Positions 15,424 to 21,293 of a DNA stretch of 21,293 bases are shown here, piece after piece. The notes below the pieces were generated by a model. The model made no database searches, was not told the DNA's origin, and saw only the letters and a list, made by a program, of their open reading frames with translations. The DNA comes from Planctomycetales bacterium (GTDB lineage Bacteria > Planctomycetota > UBA11346), in NCBI GenBank assembly GCA_025362255.1, contig JANYGY010000184.1, positions 1 to 21,293 on the forward strand. Direction: 5' to 3'. The translations under genes and the position numbers were made by a program. Within the stretch, counting starts at the first letter, position 1; each line of letters opens with the position of its first letter.

Positions 15424-16640
15424 CGGCCGCTCTGACTCCACGTGTTCCACTGATTCCACAACCACGGCTGCTGACCTGGTTGTGCTATGGCGCGATGATC
15501 TGCCTCGCGATCGGCATGAATCTGGTACCCGTGCTGCTGACCACGTTGGGCAGCGCGCTGGGTGGCACCACCGGGCTGACCCAGGAACAACTGGGTCGGC
15601 TGGGCGCCACCGCCTTCGCGGGCTTGGTGTTGGGAATCACCGCCACCGGCCCGTTGGCGGATCGCTGGGGGGCCAAGCCCTTCACCCTCATCGGACTCGC
15701 GGTGATCGCCGGCAGCCTCATCGGCTTGGCGTTGGCCAAGGATTATCTAAGTGCCGGCATCGCGATATTCATGCTCGGCCTCGGCGCCGGCCTGATCGAT
15801 ATGGTGCTCAGTCCGGTGGTTGCGGCGTTGAATCCTGAGCGTCGTTCTTCGGCAATGAATTGGCTGCATTCGTTCTATTGCGTCGGGGCGGTGATCACCG
15901 TGCTCATCGGCACCACCGGATTATTCCTGGGAATGGATTGGCGCACCGCCTGCCTGATCCAGGTACCGCTACCGCTGCTGCTGCTGGTGGCGTTCATCCC
16001 CTTGCAGTTTCCTCCGATGGTCACCGCCGAGGGTCAGATTCCATTTACAACCTTGTTGCGTGAGCGGTGGTTCCTGGTGGCTTTGGTGGCGATCTTCCTC
16101 GGTGGCGCCACCGAGTTGGGCATGTCGCAATGGTTGCCGGCATACGCCGAAAAATCGCTCGGCTACCCGGCGTGGGTCGGCGGTGCCGGCCTGCTCGGAT
16201 TCTCATTGGCGATGACCGCGGGCAGGATGGTCGTGGGGGCGCTCGCCAACCGGGTGAATCCGTATCAGGTGATGGCGTGGAGCTGCGCTTTATCGGTGAT
16301 CCTGTTCATCGGCGGTTCGTTCGTGCCGCATCCGGCGACAGCCTTGGGTTTGTGCATCGCGGTCGGTTTTACCGGCAGTTGCCTATGGCCGACCACCTTG
16401 GCGATCACCGCCGACCGCTATCCCAATGGCGGGGCCAGCATGTTCGGCGCCCTGGCCGCCTTGGGTAACGCCGGTGGCATCGCCATGCCGTGGTTGGTCG
16501 GCCTGGTCGCCGATCACCGGGACCTGCATTGGGGCCTGGCTGGTTCGGCAATTGCGCCGTTGGCGATGTTGCCGCTCGTCTTGTGGTTATGGCGGTCGAG
16601 TGGCAGTCAGGCCGGTCGAGCAGACAGCACGGCCTCGTAG
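15420..16640 (+). CDS. MFS transporter, FHS (FucP-like) sugar type
   Basis: The 406-residue protein has about 12 hydrophobic helices. Helix 2-3 loop reads GPLADRWGAKPF, a variant of the MFS loop motif. The segment SAMNWLHSFYCVGAV is like the NLLHSFFGxGA motif of the fucose-galactose-glucose:H+ symporter group. I therefore favour a proton-coupled sugar importer, with fucose as an attractive but unproven substrate given the fucosidase and fuconate-type genes in the window. The GTG start at 15420 overlaps the DUF349 stop; the open frame continues upstream but that part is in the shadow of the DUF349 gene. Pairing a transporter with a DUF349 protein is unusual. Sugar uptake is an inference from motif likeness; another small-molecule substrate is possible. 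Confidence 0.82.
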   Translation: MTAALTPRVPLIPQPRLLTWLCYGAMICLAIGMNLVPVLLTTLGSALGGTTGLTQEQLGRLGATAFAGLVLGITATGPLADRWGAKPFTLIGLAVIAGSLIGLALAKDYLSAGIAIFMLGLGAGLIDMVLSPVVAALNPERRSSAMNWLHSFYCVGAVITVLIGTTGLFLGMDWRTACLIQVPLPLLLLVAFIPLQFPPMVTAEGQIPFTTLLRERWFLVALVAIFLGGATELGMSQWLPAYAEKSLGYPAWVGGAGLLGFSLAMTAGRMVVGALANRVNPYQVMAWSCALSVILFIGGSFVPHPATALGLCIAVGFTGSCLWPTTLAITADRYPNGGASMFGALAALGNAGGIAMPWLVGLVADHRDLHWGLAGSAIAPLAMLPLVLWLWRSSGSQAGRADSTAS

Positions 16641-16793
16641 GAGCAGGTATGGTGCTGCTCTCCGACGATGCCTCTGCCAAGCGGTGGTCCACCTCGGGCA
16701 AGGCGTTTCGCGTGACAGCGGCCATCTGGCGGCCAAGGTTTGCCAAGCATCTATCATCAGCATCTGAACCAACCATCCGCCCGGAGTGTCGTC

Positions 16794-17357
16794 ATGGCCA
16801 CCGAATCATCGTCAACTGCGAATAAACCCGTGGGCAACAAGCCAACTGCCATCAAGCCAGTGGTCAGTTCCCCGCCGCGCCCGTTGCTCGATGCCAGTCT
16901 GTTTGACATCGATGGTCGGCCTTATCCGTTGACCCAACATGCAGGCAGCGTTGTGCTGCTTGTCAACGTCGCCTCGCAGTGCGGGCTGACCCCGCAATAT
17001 GTCGGTCTCGAGAAGCTCTATCAGACCTACCGGCAGCAGGGATTGGTGATCATCGGCATCCCGGCGAATAACTTCGGTGCTCAAGAACCGGGTTCGGCCG
17101 CCGAGATCAAGACATTCTGTTCGACCACGTATCAGGTGACGTTTCCCCTGATGTCCAAGATCAGCGTCAAAGGCCCCGACATTCATCCGCTCTATCGGCG
17201 CCTGGTGGCGGCATCGGGGCAAGGCGATGTCGAATGGAATTTCGCCAAGTTCATCGTTGGCCGAAACGGCATGCTCGCGGCGCGTATCGGGCCACAGGTC
17301 ACGCCCGACAGTGATGAGATGAAAACCGCCATAGAACAGGCACTTGCCGCCCGCTGA
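16794..17357 (+). CDS. glutathione peroxidase family (thiol peroxidase) protein
   Basis: The 187-residue enzyme reduces hydroperoxides with a thiol donor. NVASQCGLTPQY gives the peroxidatic Cys63 in place of selenocysteine. Gln97 is in NNFGAQEPG, and Trp148-Asn149 in VEWNFAKFIVGRNG complete the catalytic tetrad. Cys109 in FCSTTYQVTFPL is the usual resolving Cys, so thioredoxin is a likelier reductant than glutathione. The first 30 residues are a Lys/Pro/Ser-rich extension before the domain; it is not a convincing signal peptide. GGAG upstream of the ATG at 16794 supports this start over an in-frame ATG at 16740. It has 153 bases of its own leader after the MFS gene and ends at a strong terminator. 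Confidence 0.92.
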   Translation: MATESSSTANKPVGNKPTAIKPVVSSPPRPLLDASLFDIDGRPYPLTQHAGSVVLLVNVASQCGLTPQYVGLEKLYQTYRQQGLVIIGIPANNFGAQEPGSAAEIKTFCSTTYQVTFPLMSKISVKGPDIHPLYRRLVAASGQGDVEWNFAKFIVGRNGMLAARIGPQVTPDSDEMKTAIEQALAAR

Positions 17358-17369
17358 CGCAAAATCTGC

Positions 17370-17398
17370 GCCCCGTCTCAGGTGGTTCTAGACGGGGC
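17370..17398. terminator. bidirectional intrinsic terminator between convergent genes
   Basis: GCCCCGTCT (17370-17378) pairs with AGACGGGGC (17390-17398) in a perfect nine-base stem with an 11-base loop. TTCAACCTTTT follows on the plus strand. On the minus strand the stem is followed by AGATTTTGC. It lies 13 bases after the peroxidase stop and 22 bases beyond the minus-strand lactonase stop, so it can serve both. Confidence 0.85.
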
Positions 17399-17420
17399 TT
17401 CAACCTTTTCGCAATGGTCC

Positions 17421-18281
17421 TCAGGCGGAACGGTTAGATGCCAGACCGGCAACCCCAGGGCGGCAATGGAAAACGTGGCCTGCCAGCGGTTCTTTCTTGA
17501 GATCAATTTCAAACGCTGCTGACGTAATGTAGAGATCTTTGAGATCAGGTCCGCCAAAAGCGCAGGCGGTGACTTGTGACGCCGGCAAGGTGATGTGTTC
17601 AAGTAAGCGGCCAGTGTTCGGATCACAGCGTTGAACCCGCGAACCGCCCCACATGCCGACCCAGATCATGCCCTCGGAGTCGACTGCCAAACCATCGGGA
17701 ATCCCTATTTCCTTGGGAAAATGAACAGCGGGCCGGCGATTGCTCAGCGCACCGTGTTTAATGTCGAAATCACACGCATCCAGGCGCTGGGTCAGCGAGT
17801 CGATGTAATACATGGTCGCCCCATCCCGACTCCAGCCGATGCCGTTGGAGAGTCCGACTCCTTCAAACTCTCGCCGCAGGGTGACCCCATCCCAGCAATA
17901 CAGATGGGCGCGAAAGGTGTTGGGAGTGTCATCTTGAGTTCCCACCCACAGGCGGCCCCGCGCATCGCATTTTCCGTCATTGAACGAAAAATCAGGGCCA
18001 TGTTCGTGGGTCACGTTCAGATGCGTGAGGATGCCGTGGGCGTCGAGTGTCGCCAAGCCACTACGAAGCGCCAAGATCGCCCCCTCATCGCCTCTGGGGA
18101 CTACGGTTCCGGGATCAGCGGGCACCGTCCATTCCTGTTTTTTATCAGTGCTCGGATCGTATCGATAGACTTTTTTACCATAGATATCAACCCACCACAA
18201 CTTGGCGCTGGCGACATCCCAGATCGGGCCTTCGCCCAAGACGGCGTTGGTTTGGATAATGGATGTAAGAATAACGGACAT
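17421..18281 (-). CDS. SMP-30/gluconolactonase-like sugar lactonase
   Basis: The 286-residue protein is a six-bladed propeller of the SMP-30 family, which opens sugar lactones with a divalent metal. The expected ligands are present: Glu17 in GEGPIW, Asn101 in FNDGKCD, Asn146 in LSNGIGW and Asp196 in IPDGLAVD. RLWVGT and MIWVGM are typical blade strands. The ATG at 18281 lies 21 bases after the FAH gene stop on the same strand. With an FAH-type 2,4-diketo acid hydrolase beside it, a lactonase step in non-phosphorylating deoxysugar or pentose breakdown fits well. The exact lactone (fucono-, rhamnono- or arabino-type) cannot be told. There is no signal peptide, so it acts in the cytoplasm. Confidence 0.9.
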   Translation of the reverse strand: MSVILTSIIQTNAVLGEGPIWDVASAKLWWVDIYGKKVYRYDPSTDKKQEWTVPADPGTVVPRGDEGAILALRSGLATLDAHGILTHLNVTHEHGPDFSFNDGKCDARGRLWVGTQDDTPNTFRAHLYCWDGVTLRREFEGVGLSNGIGWSRDGATMYYIDSLTQRLDACDFDIKHGALSNRRPAVHFPKEIGIPDGLAVDSEGMIWVGMWGGSRVQRCDPNTGRLLEHITLPASQVTACAFGGPDLKDLYITSAAFEIDLKKEPLAGHVFHCRPGVAGLASNRSA

Positions 18282-18302
18282 GATTACTCGTATTTTAAAA
18301 AT

Positions 18303-19151
18303 TCAGGGAGCGGAAATGAAACGTTGGCGTTGAGTGCCAAGTCCAGTGATCGTCAACTCGACGAGATCCCCGGGCGACAGATACCTTGGTGGCTTGTGTC
18401 CCAACCCCACGCCAGGGGGCGTGCCGGTCGAAATCAGATCGCCAGCCTCTAATGTCATGAATTGCGATAAATAGTGGATGATGGTCGGCACAGAAAATAT
18501 CATTTTCGAAGTAGAGCCGGTCTGGGTCCGTTGGCCATTTACGCTCAAGGTCAGCGCTAACTCCTGCGGATCTATCACTTCGTCGGGGGTTGCCAGCCAT
18601 GGGCCCAGCGGATTGAAAGTATCACACGATTTACCCTTGGTCCATTGGCCGCCACGTTCGAGCTGAAATTCACGTTCGGAAACATCATGCGAGATGCAGT
18701 AGCCGGCGATGCAGTCAGATGCCTCAATGGGGGAGGCGAGGTAGCGGGCCTCACGTCCGATGACCACCCCCAGTTCAACTTCCCAATCGGTTTTATGCGA
18801 ACCGCGAGGAATATGGACATCGTCATAAGGGCCGACAACGGTGTTGGCAGCTTTCATAAAAATGATCGGTTCGGCTGGAATGGGCATTCCAGACTCAGCG
18901 GCGTGATCGCTATAATTCAAGCCGATGCAGATGACCTTGCCTGGACGTGGGACACAGGCGGCCCACCGCTCGTCAGAGTCCACCCGCGGCAATGATGCGA
19001 CATTGCGCCCCCCGAACCCCCGCAAAGCTACAAGACTCAACGTTGAGGGGGTCCAGTCTGGAATCCACGAGGAACAATCCCGACGGTTTCCCTCGCCATC
19101 CACGATGGCAGGACGTTCATGACCGGGTTGGCCAAAGCGACAGATACGCAT
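18303..19151 (-). CDS. FAH-family hydrolase, probably 2,4-diketo-3-deoxy-L-fuconate hydrolase
   Basis: The 282-residue protein belongs to the fumarylacetoacetate hydrolase superfamily. CIGLNYSDHAAESGMP (75-90) and WEVELGVVIG with Glu124 and Glu126 are seen, as is Asp156 in SHDVSERE. These acids are the expected Mg2+ ligands. QWTKGKSCDTFNPLGPW and STGTPPGVGLGHKPPRYL are characteristic of the subgroup that includes the fuconate-pathway hydrolase (EC 3.7.1.26). That enzyme cleaves 2,4-diketo-3-deoxy-L-fuconate to pyruvate and lactate in the non-phosphorylating fucose route. Related enzymes act on ureidoglycolate or acylpyruvates, so the substrate is an inference supported by the lactonase next to it and the fucosidase elsewhere in the window. 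The ATG at 19151 has GGA about eight bases upstream. It sits 55 bases after the SGNH gene. Confidence 0.83.
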   Translation of the reverse strand: MRICRFGQPGHERPAIVDGEGNRRDCSSWIPDWTPSTLSLVALRGFGGRNVASLPRVDSDERWAACVPRPGKVICIGLNYSDHAAESGMPIPAEPIIFMKAANTVVGPYDDVHIPRGSHKTDWEVELGVVIGREARYLASPIEASDCIAGYCISHDVSEREFQLERGGQWTKGKSCDTFNPLGPWLATPDEVIDPQELALTLSVNGQRTQTGSTSKMIFSVPTIIHYLSQFMTLEAGDLISTGTPPGVGLGHKPPRYLSPGDLVELTITGLGTQRQRFISAP

Positions 19152-19206
19152 GATGTCCGTTATGAGTTATTGGTTAATGAAAATCTAAAGCTCCACGAGG
19201 CGATCT

Positions 19207-20235
19207 TCATCGCCCCGCCGGCATACGCAGCAACGCCTGCAATACAGGTGTAACGACCTGGGCGTAACGCATTGCTCCTAGATCACTCGGGTGTGATCCA
19301 TCCGTGGTACCTTCGCTGTCGTGGCCAATCAGGTCAGCACCCGAGAGATACGAGATGGGCATTCCTTCACTTTTCAGCAGGTCGGCGATTTTTCTGAAGG
19401 CACACTGCTTGGCAATCTGCGGGGGAGCATAATCAGGAAAAAGCCAGGCGTTGGCATGCGTACGATCATCCATCAGCAGAATGGGCGTCGTCGGACGCCG
19501 CTCGTTCAGTCGCCTTAAGAAAAGTTCAGCGTGAGACTCGATCTGTTCAATCCCCATGTTCGCCAGGGGATCAATCACATACGCACCAGCTTCACGATCA
19601 GCGATGAAATCGGCTAAAGCAAATTCCATGCGCGCACTACCAGAGAATCCCAGATTTATCACCGTGCGGTCCAGATGACGACCGACAATCGAAGGCCATG
19701 CCATCCCCGGGCGACTGACATGAGCGCACCCATGGACAATCGAGGTACCGTAAATGACGATCGGCAGGGTTTCATTAGTGACGGCCGGCTCCACGCGGGC
19801 TCCTGCTGGAACCCCGATCTCCAAATTGCCGACGCTATAGGTCAATGGCAAATAAATTCGCCACGTCCGCCATTCTCCAGGCGTTAATCCTTCGATTAAA
19901 GGAGTGACTCCGGATGGATAAAATCCATAACGATTGGAAGCGGCCCAACGCCAACGACCAGATAAATCCCGACTATAGAGATCAAGGTACTTGATATAGA
20001 GATGTTCGGGCAACGGCGCTTGCCGCAACATGCAACGAGCCTGCAACTCGACGGCGTCACTGCGGAAATCAACATACATTCCAGCAGATTGTTGACTCAA
20101 CTCCCAAACGATCGGAGGTACAACCGACTCGGCAGCGTACGGTAGGCGGTCAAATGGGTAACCTCCATGGGATCCTTGCCCGCCAATGATACGCAGGGTG
20201 CGGCAGTCGTGCCAATGTGTCATGCGAAAACTCAT
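19207..20235 (-). CDS. two-part SGNH/GDSL-type esterase
   Basis: The 342-residue protein has a beta-rich N-terminal part (about 1-150) and a C-terminal SGNH hydrolase domain. The catalytic domain shows IYGTSIVHG with Ser165, the glycine block NLGFSGSARM, Asn226 in DPLANM, and Asp312 and His315 in DGSHPSDLG. This two-domain form (GxDLY-like N-terminus plus Lipase_GDSL_3-like C-terminus) is often found next to carbohydrate genes and probably removes acyl groups from sugars or polysaccharides. It is the first gene of the minus-strand operon. Starts at 20235 and 20223 are both possible; neither has a strong ribosome-binding site. There is no clear signal peptide, so the substrate is likely a small imported acylated sugar, which is an inference. 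Confidence 0.85.
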   Translation of the reverse strand: MSFRMTHWHDCRTLRIIGGQGSHGGYPFDRLPYAAESVVPPIVWELSQQSAGMYVDFRSDAVELQARCMLRQAPLPEHLYIKYLDLYSRDLSGRWRWAASNRYGFYPSGVTPLIEGLTPGEWRTWRIYLPLTYSVGNLEIGVPAGARVEPAVTNETLPIVIYGTSIVHGCAHVSRPGMAWPSIVGRHLDRTVINLGFSGSARMEFALADFIADREAGAYVIDPLANMGIEQIESHAELFLRRLNERRPTTPILLMDDRTHANAWLFPDYAPPQIAKQCAFRKIADLLKSEGMPISYLSGADLIGHDSEGTTDGSHPSDLGAMRYAQVVTPVLQALLRMPAGR

Positions 20236-20354
20236 CTCATAAGGTTATGTAAAGTAAATAATACCAAGTAATATTTATGCCATCAGTAATCGTATGGGGC
20301 AAAGTTCAGAGAATTTACGGTGATACAAGGTAGTCATTATCGTCCCAAACAGCA

Positions 20355-20385
20355 TAATACGAACGAGAATATTGTCATCGTATTA
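20355..20385. promoter_or_regulatory. inverted repeat, possible operator
   Basis: TAATACGA (20355-20362) and TCGTATTA (20378-20385) are perfectly inverted, with 15 bases between and centres 23 bases apart, about two helical turns. The location between divergent genes fits a dimeric regulator site. A pair this short can occur by chance, so this is a candidate only. Confidence 0.35.
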
Positions 20386-20494
20386 GTTTTCGATTGGTCA
20401 ATGCACGCGTGTTTGGATATGGCCAGAAGATCAAAACAGCATAGCAGGCTGACGGAGGAGCATTTATCATCATAAGAGTAAATGACTACTTTTT

Positions 20495-20499
20495 AGGAG
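20495..20499 (+). promoter_or_regulatory. strong Shine-Dalgarno that sets the pilin-like start
   Basis: AGGAG lies six bases before the ATG at 20506. It favours this start over the internal ATG at 20629, which would leave only a three-residue leader and has no such site. Confidence 0.8.
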
Positions 20500-20505
20500 A
20501 AAATC

Positions 20506-21293
20506 ATGTCGGCCAATTATAATTTACTTCAAAATGTGGCGCCCGATAATTTTTTTTCAAATAACGTTTTTCCGCAGCATGGGATACCCCGCCACCCTCG
20601 GGTTCATAAAGTGGGCACGACTGGCCGTATGTATGGTTTCACCTTCATCGAATTAATGGTGGTTGTTTCGGTAGTGGCGCTTCTTTTTAGTTTAACTTTA
20701 ACGGTAATACAGTCAGTTCGCAATTCCGCACATGCGGCGGGTTGTCTAAATAATTTGCGTCAGATGAGCGTAAGTTCGATTGTCTATTCAAATGAAAATA
20801 GCGGTTTACTTCCGGCAAGTTCCATTTTGTTCGGGAAAGATGACCCCAGAAACAGACAGTGGTTTCCACTACAAGTTGCTGCGCATTACATGGTTGAATC
20901 AAAGTTATTCGCCAATACCGAAATTCGTACCATTTTGGTATGTCCCGCTGACCGCAGAGCTGCGCCAAATAATCCACGTCCAGCAACATGGGGAGGCACG
21001 AGCGAGTTGCCTTCAATTTGGAGCTCAACAGGGGGAAGCGGTTATCATAATTTAACGGCAATATTTACAAGCTATTGCTTCGGTGGTTCATTTGATAAGG
21101 GTTATTGGCCAAATCCTCTCAACCTTTGGTGGGAGTGGCATGCAATTCCTAAGCATCTTGCATTAGTTCAGGCTTCAACATCGCTTTTTTGGGATAGCGC
21201 CCTGACATCCTGTGGGTCTTCTGAGAGGGATGCTGAAGGGTGGGGATACAATCTTCATAGAAATGGAGTTAATATGGGTTTTGCCGATGGGTC
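20506..21293 (+). CDS. type IV pilin-like protein with H-X9-DG motif, 3' end beyond window
   Basis: At least 262 residues are visible and the frame is open at the right edge. A 44-residue leader precedes the prepilin site GFTFIELMVVVSVVALL. Cleavage is expected after Gly44, with Phe45 at +1 and Glu49 at +5, followed by the hydrophobic stalk. Next comes AGCLNNLRQMSVSSIVYSNE, typical of the pseudopilins abundant in PVC bacteria. The end of the visible part reads HRNGVNMGFADGS, the H-X9-DG motif. Such proteins are secreted or surface subunits of type II secretion or pilus-like systems, and their individual roles are mostly unknown. The leader is longer than the usual 5-20 residues. The coding sequence is about 43% G+C over 20521-20820 by my count, well below most of the window. 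Confidence 0.9.
   Translation, partial: MSANYNLLQNVAPDNFFSNNVFPQHGIPRHPRVHKVGTTGRMYGFTFIELMVVVSVVALLFSLTLTVIQSVRNSAHAAGCLNNLRQMSVSSIVYSNENSGLLPASSILFGKDDPRNRQWFPLQVAAHYMVESKLFANTEIRTILVCPADRRAAPNNPRPATWGGTSELPSIWSSTGGSGYHNLTAIFTSYCFGGSFDKGYWPNPLNLWWEWHAIPKHLALVQASTSLFWDSALTSCGSSERDAEGWGYNLHRNGVNMGFADG

Larger units (their letters stand above)
20236..20505. promoter_or_regulatory. AT-rich divergent control region
   Basis: These 270 bases separate the SGNH operon from the pilin-like gene and contain no gene that I accept. They are much richer in A+T than the DNA to the left. They hold an inverted repeat at 20355-20385. TTGGTC near 20395 with TATGGC 18 bases later is a possible weak promoter for the plus-strand gene. 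Further TCGTAT and ATTATCG elements near 20290 and 20337 resemble the repeat half-site. Confidence 0.45.

Noticed and set aside
14527..15465. Minus-strand frame of over 300 codons opposite the DUF349 repeats
   Set aside because: It is the antisense of conserved repeats and has no recognisable protein of its own.
16641..16660. Hairpin just after the MFS stop as a terminator
   Set aside because: GAGCAG and CTGCTC pair, but no T tract follows and the stem is only six bases.
20401..20475. 24-codon open frame in the divergent control region
   Set aside because: Too short, no ribosome-binding site and no recognisable sequence.

Overview
The window reads as chromosome of a GC-rich member of the PVC superphylum (Planctomycetota, Lentisphaerota or Verrucomicrobiota). 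The best marker is the truncated gene at the right edge: a type IV pilin-like protein with an H-X9-DG C-terminal motif, a family expanded in these phyla. An HEAT/DUF349 protein and a two-part SGNH esterase beside sugar-catabolic genes fit the same assignment. No rRNA, tRNA, CRISPR array, transposase or phage gene is visible.

Left part (1-6038), mostly minus strand. A truncated OprO/OprP-like porin is preceded by a 57-residue DUF2292/OscA-like protein that is easily missed because of its size; together they suggest a sulfur- or anion-starvation unit. A gene-poor stretch (1102-1559) holds hairpins and a palindrome. Then come, in transcription order from right to left, an alpha-L-fucosidase (GH29), leuB, an OmpA-like lipoprotein and a rhomboid protease. 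An AraC-type regulator is divergent from the fucosidase, the usual layout of a local sugar-responsive switch.

Middle part (6994-17357), all plus strand. An ABC exporter ATPase, its permease, a secreted or anchored helical protein and ribF (riboflavin kinase/FAD synthetase) are joined by overlaps of 1-4 bases or a 1-base gap. A short-period repeat follows, then an ECF sigma factor overlapping its zinc-finger anti-sigma partner and a terminator. Next is a large HEAT/DUF349 protein overlapping an FHS-like MFS transporter, and then a glutathione peroxidase that ends at a strong hairpin terminator shared with the convergent operon.

Right part (17421-21293), lower in GC. A minus-strand operon encodes an SGNH esterase, a fumarylacetoacetate-hydrolase-family enzyme most like 2,4-diketo-3-deoxy-L-fuconate hydrolase, and an SMP-30/gluconolactonase-like sugar lactonase. 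Divergent from it across a 270-base AT-rich control region is the H-X9-DG pilin-like gene.

The functional theme I can support best is deoxysugar (L-fucose) use. GH29 could release fucose, the FHS-like transporter might import it, and the SMP-30 and FAH enzymes match the lactonase and last hydrolytic steps of the non-phosphorylating fucose pathway. The dehydrogenases and dehydratase of that pathway are not in the window, so the link remains an inference. I see no clearly new defence or mobile system.
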